Below are positions 11,136-23,427 of a stretch of DNA of 64,000 bases, piece after piece. Source of the DNA: Erythroxylum novogranatense. Taxonomy: Eukaryota; Streptophyta; Magnoliopsida; Malpighiales; Erythroxylaceae. Positions within the stretch are counted from its first letter, which is position 1; each line of letters opens with the position of its first letter. Under the pieces are notes generated by a model, which searched no databases, had not been told where the DNA came from, and was given only the letters and a program-made list of their open reading frames with translations. The translations under genes and the position numbers were made by a program. Location of the stretch: the NCBI GenBank assembly GCA_029891385.1, contig CM057233.1, positions 47,322,063 through 47,386,062 on the forward strand, written 5' to 3'.

Positions 11136-12060
11136 ATGACTTCCAGTGTGAACTTGCGCTCACTTATGGACTCCAACAAATTAACTGGACCAAATTTTCT
11201 CGATTGGCTGAGAAATCTGAGAATTGTTCTCAGGTCAGAGGAACTAGGATATGTCCTAGATGTTCCACTTCCTGATCCACCTGCTGCTGATGCTTCTGAT
11301 GAGGATCAGAAAGCATATCGTAAGCATCTTAAAGACGGTGACATGGCTACCGCATTATGCTTGCCTCGATGTCACCAGAGTCGCAAGCGGCATGAGTCTA
11401 TGGATGCTAATACCATAGTGTTTCATCTTAGGGAGTCTGTTTGATGAGCAAGCTCGATGCGAAAGGTTCGAGACCTCAAGGCTACTCTTCACTACTAAGA
11501 TGACTCGAGTTCATCTGCGCAGCAAGATGCATCAAGATGAATGGGTATATTGAGAGGTTGGCCGTCTTAGGTTTTGTTATGGATTATGAATTAAGTGTTG
11601 ACTTAATACTAGTTGGATTGTCGATAGTTATTCACGGTTTGTGTTAAACTATCGGATGAACCAAATATCCACGACAATCCTGAATTGATCAATCTGCTTT
11701 CAAGACAAGAAGCAAGCTATCAAGAAGGATAGCAAGCAAGTGCTTATGGTGGACTCTTCTTACGGTTCAAAGAAAAGAAGTCAAGAAGAAAAGGTCTAAG
11801 AAACCAAAAGGAAGTGCAACAAGAAGAAAACCAAAGTGATCGCACCAAAGGAACTTGCTTCCATTGTGGCAAGACCGCCACCTGGCTTAAACCGTAAAGT
11901 CTATCTGGAAGAATTGAATCGAAGAAGGCATCGGATGCCTCGACTTCTTCGTATGTTTGTCATTGAGGTTAATACTATTTCGACCATAACATATGGGTAT
12001 TAGATACCGTTGTGGCTCACATATATGCAATGATATGCAGGGGCCTCGGGGACGATGAGA
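11136..12060 (+). pseudogene. Element C gag and protease remnant
   Basis: Gag starts at the ATG at 11136, with the copia hallmark GPNFLDWLRNLRIVLRSEELGYVLD (about 11189-11264). It frameshifts near 11360, continues as FDEQARCERFETS in another frame, and reaches a basic KKSKKPKGSA-type stretch and a broken zinc knuckle near 11860-11895. The protease site lies at about 12003-12010. The expected Asp-Thr-Gly is lost by what looks like a single-base deletion in the Gly codon, after which the frame is wrong. Non-functional. Confidence 0.75.
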
Positions 12061-12066
12061 TGACTC

Positions 12067-13580
12067 GTGAAGGAGAGGTTGACTGCGTGTGGGAAATGGA
12101 GCAAGAGTTCTTGCATTAGTCGTGAGCACTTACTTTTGTCACTCACCACCGGGCTTGTAATTCAATTGGATGAATGTTATTTTGTACCAGTATTAACAAA
12201 GAACATATTATACATTTCTTGTTTAAATAGATTTGGTTTCCATTTGACTTTTAGTAACAATGGTTGTTCTATTAGTTTGAATGGAATGCTTTATGGTATC
12301 GGTACATTATGCAATGGGATTTACATATTAGATATGTCACATCCAATTATGAATGTCAATGACACGAAAAGACATAAACGAGATAATTTAAAATCAACTT
12401 ACTTATGGCATTATCGCCTTGGCCATATAAATGTGAGACGCATAGCTAAGCTCCATAAGAGTGGAAGTTTAGGGTCATTTGATTATGAATCATATGACAC
12501 ATGCGAATCTTGTTTATTAGGCAAGATGACTAAATTACCCTTTAAGGGAAAGGGTGAACGAGCGAATGGAGTATTAGACCTAATACATTCGGATGTATGT
12601 GGTCCGATGTCCATCCATGCCACAAGTGGTTGTCTTTTCTTCATTACCTTTATCGATGATTATTCTCGATATGGGTACCAGATTCGATGAGATACAAATC
12701 AAGCATTTGAAAAGTTCAAACAATTCAGAAATGAAGTAGAAAACCAACTTGAGAAAAGTATCAAGACATTACGATCAGATCGTGGTGGAGAATACTTAGA
12801 CCAAGAGTTTTTGGATTATCTCAGAGATAATGGGATTTTATCTCAATGGACTCCTCCTTACACACCACAAAGATAATGGTGTGGCAGAAAGGAGAAATCG
12901 AACCTTGTTAGACATGGTACGATCTATGATGGGCTTTGCAAAGTTACCAAAATCCTTTTGGGGGTATGCAATCGAGACAGCTGTTTACTTGCTAAACAGA
13001 GTTCCATCAAAGACAGTTGATGTTACTCCATATGAGATGTGGACTAACAAAAAAATCCTATCTTGCTCATTTGAAAGTTTGGGGTTGTCCTGCTTATGTG
13101 AAGCGGACACAGTCAGATAAACTTGATGCAAAGTCTGACAAATGTTTGTTCGTATGATATCCTAAAGAAACAATGAGATATCAGTTCTATCATCCTGAGG
13201 AACAAAAGGTGTTTGTTTTGAAGCATGCTGTCTTTTTAGAGAAAGAGTTTCTTTTACAAGAAGACAGTGGGAGCAAGATTGAACTTGAAGAAGTTCAAGA
13301 TGCTCGAACAGACGCAGATCAACTGCCTGAACCTGAAACTGTGAATCATATAGATGAAGTAACAGTTCAACCTTCTACAACACACGAAGTTCGTAGGTCA
13401 CGTAGGATATGCTCTATTCCCGAGAGATATGGATTTCTCGTAAATGAACAGAATGACGTATTGCTCATAGAAGATAATGAGCCTACTACCTATGAAGAGG
13501 TTCTGAAGAGTTCAGAGTCTGAGAAATGGCTTCAAGCCATGAAATCTGAAATGGATTCCATGTATGAAAACCAAGTATGA
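12067..13580 (+). pseudogene. Element C pre-integrase and integrase remnant
   Basis: The open stretch 12067-12690 carries the GAG-pre-integrase pattern (LWHYRLGHINVRRIAKLHK, CESCLLGKM) and the first catalytic region (LDLIHSDVCGPM, ITFIDDYSRYGY). A TGA follows at 12688. The second motif, SDRGGEYL, is at about 12776-12800. A frameshift near 12870 moves the remainder into the frame of 12830-13120 (NGVAERRNRTLLDMVRSMM, SFWGYAIETAVYLLNRVPS). A further frameshift near 13080 leads into the linker at 13173-13580, where the N-terminus of reverse transcriptase begins (LQAMKSEMDSMYENQV). Confidence 0.8.
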
Positions 13581-13583
13581 TCT

Positions 13584-15050
13584 TTGGTTGAGGCATCCGA
13601 AGGAATCAAATCCATAGGGTGTAAATGGGTTTTCAAGAAGAAAACCGACATGGATGGTAATGTAATTGCCTATAAAGCAAGGCTTGTGGCCAAAGGTTTT
13701 CGTCAAAGACAAAGAGTTGACTGCGACGAGACTTTCAGCCCAGTAGCAATGCTTAAATCCATTAGGATACTCCTAGCCATCGCCACTCATTATGATTATG
13801 AGATATGGCAAATGGATGTGAAGACAGCTTTCCTAAATGGAAATCTAGTTGAGGATGTGTATATGACACAACCCGAGGGCTTCACCTCCTATGATAGCGA
13901 AAAGGTATGCAAGCTTCAGAAATCTATCTATGGATTGAAGCAAGCATCCAGGAGTTGGAATATTCGTTTTGATGAGGTAATCAAAGAGTTTGGTTTCTCA
14001 CAAAATTAAGATGAATACTGTGTGTATAAGAAGGTTAGTGGGACTGCAATCGTATTTCTTGTGCTATATGTATTATTACTAGGAAACGATGTCTCTACGC
14101 TACAATCAGTCAAGATTTGGTTGTCCAAACAATTTGCCATGAAAGACCTTGGTGAAGCAACTTATATCCTTGGGATAAGAATCTATAGAGATAGATCAAA
14201 AGGGTTGCTTGGTCTTTCACAATCAACGTACATAGACAAGATGCTAAAGAGGTTTAGCATGCATCAATCCAAGAGAGGGTACACCCGTGACTCATGGGAT
14301 AACACTCTCGAAATCTATGTGTCCTAAGACACAAGATGAGAGGATGCGCATGAATATGATCCCGTATGCATCTGCGGTTGGATCTATCATGTTTGCTATG
14401 CTATGTACGAGACCCGATGTTTCATATGCTCTAAGTGTTACGAGCAGATACCAATCGGATCCCGGTGAGGGTCACTGGGTGGCTGTCAAGAATATCCTCA
14501 AGTACTTGCGAAGGACTAAGGATGTGTTCTTGATATATGGGGATGGAGATCTCCAGGTGAGCGGGTATCTGAGATGCGGTTTTCAATCTGATAAGGATGA
14601 TTCCAAATCCCAATCAGGTTACGTATTCACACTGAACGGCGGGGCGGTCAGTTGGAATTGTTCCAAATAAAAGACGACTGTCGATTCAACAACCGAGGTA
14701 GAGTACATTGCCGCTTTAGAAGCGTGAAAGAAGCGATTTGGATCAAGAAGTTCATTCTTGAACTTGGTGTGGTTCCTAGCGATGATGGGCCCATACAGGT
14801 TGTATTGTGACAACAATGGGGCTATTACAGCAGCGAAAGAACCAAGGTCTCATCAACGATCCAAACACGTACTCAGATATATCATCGATCGAGGAGATCA
14901 TTGGGCGAGGTGATGTCCAGATAGAGAGAATTCCACCGAGCGCGAATATTGTCGATCCGTTGACAAAGCCATTATCACAAAAGAGTTTTGATTCTCATGT
15001 ACTCCCTATGGTATTAGATATCAAGGCGATTGGCTTTAGGTCAAGTGGGA
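13584..15050 (+). pseudogene. Element C reverse transcriptase and RNase H, catalytic DD missing
   Basis: RT motifs are well preserved: GCKWVFKKKTDMDGN, ARLVAKGFRQ, MDVKTAFLNGNLVEDVYMTQPEGF, SIYGLKQASRSWN. At the active site (14064-14081) the frame reads LYVLLLG, where the family has LYVDDILLIG. The two catalytic aspartates are gone, consistent with an in-frame loss of about nine bases. RNase H follows in two or three frames (SAVGSIMFAM, SGYVFTLNGGAVSW, a broken CDNNGA), ending with a frame that holds PLTKPLSQKSFDSH at about 14960-15000. The polypurine tract AAGTGGGAGAT precedes the LTR. Confidence 0.85.
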
Positions 15051-15053
15051 GAT

Positions 15054-16313
15054 TGTTAGAGTAGTGCCACAAGGCAATCGCCTTTAGCGCATTTTGTACA
15101 AAGTTGTGTACATACTTTATGAATAAATAAAGAAAGGCATATTTCATTAACTTGTTGTTCATTATTTATGAATGCATATTGATTATAAGTAAATTAATGA
15201 AGTCCATGATATATGACATAGCATGAAGGAAATTGTGATGTGATCATACTCTGAGATTCCTATCATGTGCAATTATGTCAAGATCTAAATTATCCTAGTC
15301 ATAGGATTCTCGAGGCCGGACATCGGTAATCCAAGAGACTAGTACATCTCAAGCTCCTTGATTTGATTAAGCAGTGGATCTCAGAAGCTGTAAATATGAG
15401 ATATTTAGGGTTGAGATGTGGATGCTTACTAGAGGTAGTAAGTACATTGGATGACCTGCTATGAGATCATCATATGGATGTTCTATTCTAATGTCAGTGA
15501 TAATCTCATCATGGCAATGGTGCAAGTATCCTTAGACTTGAGGTGCTCAAGGATATCTTGATACTTGATTACGTGCTTTGACTCCATTCCTTGTTGCCTT
15601 CTGAGAGGTCGCTCATAGGGTGGTGATTGGGTACAGCTTGAGGTATTCGAAGGTAATTGAGTAGCCAATAGAGGATTCACCACTTCTGTGATAGCAGAAG
15701 ATGATACCCATGGCCTCTTGTCAGGGTCATTACTTGGAAATCTCTGGCCGGAGCATATATGTCATGAAGAATGTCTTCATTGACATATAAAGTAATGAGT
15801 CCCAAGACAAGAACTGAAACCACTTTGACTAGATTTGACGTAGTCAGTCTAGTAAGAGTTGACACATTGCCCATACTCATAACCAAGTGGGGGTATAGCA
15901 TGGTGAAAGGACGAATTGCACGGTAATTGTCTATGGAAAGGTTCGTGATATGGTTCATGATGAATACATGTTCATTCGTTAAACCAATTACTTTTCGGTC
16001 AATTGGGGGTCATGATGTGTTGCTAGATACCGCTCATGACTTGCTTAGATTAAGTATTAATCTAAGTGGCCAACATAACCGGGAACCTAATGAGTCACAC
16101 GCATAAGAGTGTATCGGAGAATTTGTAAAATAGTTTTGGACAGAGTTCCAATATATGGAGAGCAATCGGATTAAATGGATCCCAATGAGATCGAGATATG
16201 TCCCGATGAGATCGCGACATCGATATTGCTGAAAAATATTTCCGGAGGTTTTTCTCATGCCGGGACCCGGTAGGCCGGTAGGACCGACCCCAGTGTGACT
16301 GGACCACTTCAGC

Positions 16314-16348
<35 letters not shown>

Positions 16349-16924
16349 GATTAATTAATTAATTAATTAATATATGTTAGTTACGTGGGACGATGAAAGA
16401 AGCAAAAGGAAGCTTCTTTTGAATGCTTAGTCATGAAATGAATTAAATGACTAAAAGACAAAAGAAGTTTGATAAAAGGAGATGCTCGTTGGTGATGAAA
16501 GAGGTAGCACACGATGCTCATCTCTTCTTCATCTTTGAGAAAGGCTTATGGAGAAAGGAAAGAGAGTTGATGATCGTGGGTTGAAGAAAGAGTTTCTAAA
16601 AACCTAAGGTTCATCATCTTTCATCCAAGGCTTCATCTCTTCTTCACCAAGCTTCCTCCTCCATCGTTATTCTCCAAGCTCTCCAAGGACAAAGGTAAGA
16701 GCTAGCACTCTTTAATTTGTTCTAGCTATTCCCGGGTCAAATGGTTTGTCCCGGTTAGGTTTTCCGATCTCTGCGTGGATACTGTTAGAGACGGTCTCCT
16801 TTGGCCGTTATGGTTTGAGTTTGTTGTATAGATACATGGATCCTGGCTTTCGGAAGGTCCCGGAACAAAAATTTTTGTTTTCCGCACCGTGAGCATGTGA
16901 TGCTCACATCGGGATTTTCCTACA
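15054..16924 (+). repeat. 3' LTR of copia element C
   Basis: Direct-repeat partner of 7056-8878, beginning TGTTAGAGTAGTGCC and ending ATTTTCCTACA. It is longer mainly because of a microsatellite expansion at 16313-16375. Confidence 0.95.
16313..16375. repeat. Compound microsatellite (TA)n-(TTAA)n
   Basis: About 16 TA units run into about seven TTAA/ATTA units. The homologous place in the 5' LTR (8321-8331) holds only a short TA run, so the expansion arose after insertion. Confidence 0.9.
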
Positions 16925-16996
16925 ATATTTAACTTAAACAATGACTCTAATTAATAACTCTAACTAAGACTTTAATAATTATAATTCAAGTTTAAC
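16925..16996 (-). repeat. Middle piece of the element B 3' LTR
   Basis: Matches bases about 23570-23635 of the intact LTR. A second copy of about the same segment lies at 19746-19817, on the far side of the inserted solo LTR. The intact LTR has this segment only once. Confidence 0.8.
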
Positions 16997-19745
16997 TGTA
17001 ACGCCCCCTCACCGTAGGGTACACATCGAGAAACCCGAAGGTCGCTCCGAGGCGTATCCCACGATAAAGGTTCACTACCAGAAAATTTCGCTAAAAATCC
17101 ACATGGCATCGCAGTAATTTAAAACCTCAGCATAACAAAAATCAATGAATTAACATCCAAAATAATAATTATCCAGTACAGTCATCCAATGTCAGAATAG
17201 ACAAGTCTATCAGTCTCCTAACAAAACCAAAAAGGAAACTGATACAAGCATCTATCCTGAATCATCCTCAAAAGCTAACCCAGCTGACCGACCTGTGAGC
17301 CATCGTGCCTCTCGCCAGCAGCTCGAGCGACAGGAAAAGAAGATCTTTGGAGCTAGGAGTCTACTCTAACAGTCCTGAAAAAAATATGTCGCAATTTGGG
17401 TGAGTTTGCGAACTCAGTGAGAAACCATCATCGATGGTTCACTCAAATCATGCATTACGCACATGGCGTACAACATAACAGAAATATTCAATTAACAGTA
17501 CAGTATAACCATTACAGTATCGTATAACAATTTACAGTACATAGAACAATTAACAGTAGTCTATAACAGTTTGCAGTAACAAGTAACAGTTTGCAGTAAT
17601 TCATATCATCACGTATTTCAGAAAACATCATAAAACAGTCGGTCATGCTAATGCAATGCATATGTGACCCTTTTCCAGTTATTCAGTTTTGTGCCCAAGT
17701 GCTCAGTCGGTAAACAGTAGGGACGCGTCAGGGATTTCTCCCCTCGGGCTAAGCCCGGTCAGTACAGTGTGAGAGCACGAGGCTCTTTCAGTAAAAATAG
17801 CAACTTGGGACACGCCCATTATCTGATCATGCATTTATGCATGCAGTGCAATGTTCAGTGATTTATAGTGTATGGCTATAAAGCCCAGTGCAGCAGTACC
17901 CAGTAATTCAGTGATATGGCTATAAAAGCCCAGTATTAGTTCGGTGTTATGTAACAGTACGGTTCAGTTTGGTAAAAACATACAATTCAATCCAATACAT
18001 GCCAGTAATCATACAGTAGTCCTACAATTCATCTTTGCATGTAATTCACGTAGAGCAAGTAAGCAATCAGGAAATTGAGAAACCAACTAGGTTACTCACC
18101 TGTAACTTCCGAGCTACTGCCTGGAAGTTCCAGCAATGTTCGTGGAACGATGATCCAACGGCGCCTCTATAACAGTAAAATACAACCCATTACTAATTGC
18201 CCAATAAAACAGTACAGTAATGCATATGTCTCAGTGAAATGATGTACAATGCATGTTCACGATTGTTCCGATGCTAAATCCCAATTTCGGTACTTTTACC
18301 CCAATTCCATCTCTTTGTTCAATTGATCACTAATAAACGATCCATTCCTAAAATCCAGTTAATTTTCCTCAATTCGAATCCCCTATAGCAATTTCCTATT
18401 CATTCGATCAAAACCTCTATTGTAATTCCCAATCAAAACTCCAATGGTCTCAATTTGACACTTAGGTCACACTATGAATCATAATTGACCTTAATCTCGA
18501 TAAATCAATACCACTTAAATTAAATTCTAACTCCCATAATTATCCTCAATTGTAGACCTCTTTCTCTAGCTCGTAATGAATCAAGAATCACCTCAATCGG
18601 AGGTCTATACCATAAATTATGCCCAATATACTAACAATCATCCCTTTAGAATTGCCATCTTCGCCGCGACCTCTGTCTCAAATGTCATGACGATATCTGA
18701 ACGCTTCGCCGCGGTGTGCGTCCTCTTCGCCGCTCATCGCGACGCAAGCCAGAAGGCTCGTCGCGACGTATCTCCAGGCGCGCAGCTCGTCGCGGCGAAC
18801 ACTAAATTTATTCGCCGCGGCGAGGCACGCCAGACGTCGCGACGTGCGACCGCGCCACCTTCTTCTCCGATCGATTTTCCGCCATTAAAACACATACCAA
18901 CCTCCATTAAACACTCTATCTACTCAATCTTACCCCATAAATGCCATAAATGCTCAAATAACCAGTAATAACAACATTAAAGCCAATAAAACTTACCAAT
19001 CGATGATTTCTCCAAGATTTCACCGAAAACCCTAGAAATCCTTCAAATCCAACGATGAACAAGTACCAAGGCTTCTAACCTTCACCAATCACCAAAGACA
19101 TGTTAGACCAACATAAAAGGAGGGAAAACCATGAGGAAAAACCAAGGAATCCTCACCGATGGAGGAATCGCAAGCCACCGTCGAAGGAGAAGAGAGGGAA
19201 AACGATTTAGGGTGAAAAATCCCCAAATTTTCCCAAACCTAGTATTTATAAACTTAGGTCTCCAGTTTAGTCCAAATTTTCAGTCTCTAAATCTCAATGG
19301 CTCAACATATTTATTTCCTATCAGTAAAATTCTAATTTTTCCATTGCCATTAGACAGTTCTTTCAGTAATATACGGTCAATCAGTCAGTCACCCAAATAT
19401 TTCTGGTCCGGGTATTTTCTCCCGAATTTCCCGAAAATTTCCTATAAGTCTCTACAAATTACCAATCACTCATAAACAGTATTAAATCAGTCAATTGAAC
19501 CCAATTATTCTAATTTCTCAATTCAATCTCAATTCACTCTCAATCCAGTCAGTCCAGTCAGTTCATACTCACAATCAAATCCCAGAAAATCATGAATGCA
19601 CGTACTCATAAATAAATGCATATGCAATGAACCTATTCCTCTATAATTAGGGGCCAGTAACATGCTCGGTCCATGAATGCAGTGAAATCCTATCAATTCA
19701 ACCCAAAGATCACAATACCCTTGCTAACAGTAACGGGATGTTACA
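16997..19745 (-). mobile_element. Gypsy-type solo LTR, 2.7 kb, TSD TTAAC
   Basis: Ends TGTAACG...GTTACA are flanked by TTAAC at 16992-16996 and 19746-19750. No pol or second LTR is present, so it is a solo LTR left by recombination. Minus orientation is inferred because GGTAAGTTT and ACTGAGTT...ACTCACCC segments, also found in the two other long LTRs here, read on the minus strand. It contains a palindrome cluster (18655-18850) and many ACAGTA/TAACAGT words between 17440 and 18230. Tekay/Del-type chromoviruses have LTRs of this kind; the assignment is tentative. The open frames at 18576-18968 and 19131-19475 show no protein family. Confidence 0.9.
18655..18850. repeat. GC-rich cluster of TCGYCGCGRCGA palindromes
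   Basis: About seven copies or decayed copies of a CGTCGCGACG-like core in an otherwise AT-rich LTR. Exact palindromes are CGTCGCGACG at 18759-18768, TCGCCGCGGCGA at 18812-18823 and ACGTCGCGACGT at 18834-18845. Intervening words such as CAGCTC and CAAGCCAGAAGGCT vary. The same core is iterated in the LTRs at 42735-42800 and 47329-47440. Confidence 0.9.
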
Positions 19746-19817
19746 TTAACAATGACTCTTAACTAATAACTCTAACCGGGAATTTTAACAATTATAATTC
19801 AAGTTTAATATCTAACA
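19746..19817 (-). repeat. Proximal piece of the element B 3' LTR
   Basis: Ends ATATCTAACA at 19817 on the plus strand, i.e. LTR start TGTTAGATAT on the minus strand, directly after the purine tract at 19818-19826. Confidence 0.8.
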
Positions 19818-19839
19818 CCCTCTCTTAAACTTGTAATTC

Positions 19840-22800
19840 AACCTTTAATAACTCCAAGAGTAACTTTCAATCTGTAGAAATCTTTACATTTTAAAGCTTT
19901 AGTAAACATATCGGGAACTTGATGTTTAGATGTCACATGTTTCAATTGAATCTCTTTGTTTCCTATGTATTCTCTTATAAAATGATACTTTGTGTCTGTA
20001 TGCTTACTTCTATATGAAAAATTGGATTCTTTCCCAAAACAATAGCAGACTTATTATCAACAAAAATATCCGTAGCTCCATCTTGTTCAAATTTTAGCTC
20101 TTTCAATAACTTCCTTAACCAAATAATATGATAAACACAGGAAGCAACTGGAACATGCTCAGCTTCACAATTGCTTATAAATCCACTTTACTGCTACAAG
20201 TTGCTTCCTTTTTGGAAGATCTATATCAATCGCCAAGTATCATTCTTTTTAATTACTTTCATCTCTTCATCTATAGCAAATCTCCATCTTTCGCCTTTGA
20301 CAGCTTCTTCAAACTTCATTGGTTCCGTATTTGCTAACAAGCAAAGCAGAGTAGAAGCAATGATTTCTTCTGTTGCTTCATATATTTCTTCTAAACTCCG
20401 CATACGATGTCGCCTCTCAAAGGAGCTTTGTGGAGACATAATCGTTTGAGCTATTTTGGAGACATAATTGTTTGAGCCATTTTAACTTCATGTGGAAGAG
20501 TTTGCGGCGTAACATCAGTAAAAATTTAATTATGGGACTTATCTGCATAAAAAATTTATCAAAAAAAGGAATAAATTCATAATTTTCATCTTATGGTATA
20601 TTCCACTCCCATGAGCCTTCTTCATCAAACTCAACATCTCTACTAATGATTGTTTTTCCATTATGAAGATCATAAAATTTGTACCCTTTTGAATTTTCAG
20701 CATAGCTAACAGATATGAACTTTTGACTCTTATCATCTAACTTGCTTCTTGTTTCATCAGGAACATGCACATAGCCAATACTTCCATATACTCTTAAGTG
20801 CGAAATACTTGGCCTCTTTCCACTCTATGCTTCTTATGGAGTCATTTGCATTAGACTCTTTACGGGTCTATGATTATTCAAATATACCGAACATGCTACT
20901 GTTTCAACCCAAAACTCCTTCGGAATCCTCTTACTCTTCAGTATACTACCAGCCATGTCAAGAATAGTTCTATTTTTACGCTCCACAACTCCATTTTGCT
21001 GAGGTGATCTAGGAATCATCAAAGAATGCCGAATATCAAGATACTCACATAATTGATTAAATTTATTCGATGTGAATTCACCTTTTTGATGACTCCAAAT
21101 TGCTTTAATTAGATAACATCTTTCATTCTCAACTTGTGCTTTAAATTTCTTAAACATTTCAAAAGCTTTAGATTTTTCCTTCAAAAAATAAACCCAATTA
21201 TTGCGAGTATAATCATCAATAAACAATAAAAAGTGCATGTTCTTTCCATATGAACTTGGTACGGTAGGACCACATATGGTTGTGTAGCTCGTGATAGAGA
21301 CTCCTTCAGAAAGCTCCTCCTAGATTGCTTACCATATATACAACCTTCACAAATTTGATTAGGATGACTTATAAAAGCCAAGTGGTGTACCATCCTTTTC
21401 TTATACAATAGCTCCTATCTATCGAAATTCAAGTGGCCTAACCTAAGATGCCACCACCATGACAAATCATTCATAGTAGCTTTTAAACATATGAGACTAT
21501 CTTTATTGATCACTGGTATGAACATCTTGCTCTTCGACATTGTTACTATTACAATCAATCTTCCTTTTCCATTTTGCATGAACAATCTACTCTTTCTCAT
21601 TTGTATTTCATAGCCTTTCTCTAAAAGTTTTCCAATACTCAATATATTTGTTTTCAAAGCAGGAACATAATAAACATGAGATATAAACTGATGATCTCCA
21701 TTCTTCAATTTAATCAAAATTTCTCCTTTACCTTTGATTGGAACTTTAATTTTATCATCAAAAGAAATATCGCCTTTAACAAATTCATCAAGACTACAAA
21801 ATAAATCTTTATTACCAATCATATGATTGCTGGCTCCTGAGTCGAGATAGCAAGACTCCTCACTCCTTTCTTTGTCACCATTGCACATTAATAACAAGGC
21901 AGATGCTTCACCATCTTCTTCTTCAACCTCAAAATAATTTGCCTTTTCTTCTTCATTTGAATTCCGTCTACATTCCATTGCATAGTGACCAAATCATTCG
22001 TAATTGTAACATTGTATATTGGATCTTTGACCACGAACTCGTTAAAACGATCCACCTCTAACATGTCTTCTTGCATATTGTTGCTGAAAATCTGACTCTT
22101 CGTTTTCATTCGAATTATTTCTGCCTCCTCTATCTCTTCTATAATTTCCACGATTCTAGCCTCGATCACGACCTCTGCCTTCTCGTCCTTTACTACGTCC
22201 TTGATGTTGATTGTCTTCTTTTTCATTTAAATTCAACTTCGCTTGTAACTCTTGAGCATCTGGTTCTTCTCTTTTCTTCAATCTCTCTTCATGGGCTTGT
22301 AACAAACCCAAAAGGTGATCTATAGACATCGAATCCAAATCCTTTGATTCTTCAATGGTAGTCACATTGTAATCAAATTTTAAAATTAGCGATCGAAGAA
22401 TTTTTTCAATCACTCGAACATCTTCCATCAACTCTCCATATCTCTTTAATTGATTCACAATAGTCAAGACTCTGTCAAAATACTCTTCTATAGATTCAGA
22501 ATCCTTCATCTTGAGATTTTCATAGTCACATCTCAAAGTCTGTAGGCATAATTTAATTACTTTGTCTTTTCTTTTAAAACAATTCTATAAAATCTCCTAC
22601 GCTTCTCTTGCCGTAGTTGTAGGAGACACATTTTTGAACATATTTTTATCTAAGCACATATGAATAAGAGTGAGCATTTGATGATCATTCTTTCTAACTT
22701 TTTGTAGTGCTTCCTTTTCTGCTATCATTAATGGTTCTTCACGTTTCAGATAATTGTAGCCTTTTTCTACAATATATCACACATCTTGTGATCCTAGTAA

Positions 22801-22880
22801 TACTTTTATTTTGATACACCAATTATCATAATTCTCCTTGTTAAGTTTTCGAAATTGAAACGATAACATTCCATTCATCT
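19840..22880 (-). pseudogene. Element B gag-pro-integrase with most of RT/RNase H deleted
   Basis: Reading leftward: gag from the ATG at 22878 (an expected Trp is TGA early on), with the UBN2-type region at 22536-22156. A damaged zinc knuckle follows near 22010, then protease with an intact YLDSGASNHM (about 21857-21828). The pre-integrase region (HLRLGHLNF; CEGCIYGKQSR) and the integrase core at 21238-20834 come next, including FIDDYTRNNW and PRSPQQNGVVERKNR. RT begins at 20300-20221 (AIDEEMKVIKKNDTWRLI), but about 20180 the sequence jumps to the last part of RNase H (CEAEHVPVAS, DNKSAIVLG, TKYHFIREY, VPDMFTKAL), which ends near 19850. Nearly all of RT, including its active site, is missing. 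Confidence 0.85.
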
Positions 22881-23427
22881 TGGTTTTTACTATAGAACTC
22901 CTTCTTGAGACGAGTCTGTGACTGCTTCTACTGTTTTGTCTTTAAAGATACATCGACGTATAGCCCAAGTCTCACGATAGGAAGATGCCTTTCAATAGGA
23001 TATGTCAACTATGGCAAGCTTGTTGTGCACAAAGACTGGCGTTGACAGCTGAGGCGTGTTGGAAGACCAAATAGAATTATTTTTTGGTTTGCGCTATTCT
23101 AATGATGGCACCTTTTGTCTTCTTAGGAGCTGTCTTCTTGGTTGGTCTCTTGCCTCTCTAGTTTGATAATGCCAAATTACAATGATTGATTTGTAAACGC
23201 ACGCCTTACGTTGGTCACTTGGGCTCTTATACAAAAACACGTTGTCTTTGCACTTTGAACACATGTTACACACGTCTGGGTGGATTGCTTCTGCATGTAC
23301 TAGTCCTTCAGCAACACGGGCTCAAGCAAAGATGGACATGTAAATAATTGTTAGCCAATATATGGCACCTGCACAATCAAAAGAAGAAAGAAGAGTGAGG
23401 CTTTTGGCTCAGGCTTTGATACCACTT

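Larger units (their letters stand above)
7056..16924 (+). mobile_element. Full-length Ty1/copia element C with 5-bp TSD
   Basis: Two near-identical LTRs of 1.8-1.9 kb flank an internal region with a primer-binding site, a long repeat-rich leader, and gag, protease, integrase, reverse transcriptase and RNase H remnants. The whole is bounded by ATATT at 7051-7055 and 16925-16929. It sits inside the 3' LTR of element B and is therefore younger. The similarity of its LTRs suggests a fairly recent insertion, yet pol is broken at several key places. Lineage was not settled; gag and RT resemble Tork/TAR-type copia proteins. Confidence 0.95.

Noticed and set aside
18576..19475. Two plus-strand open frames of 114-130 codons
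   Set aside because: They lie inside a solo LTR, cross the palindrome cluster, and match no protein family.
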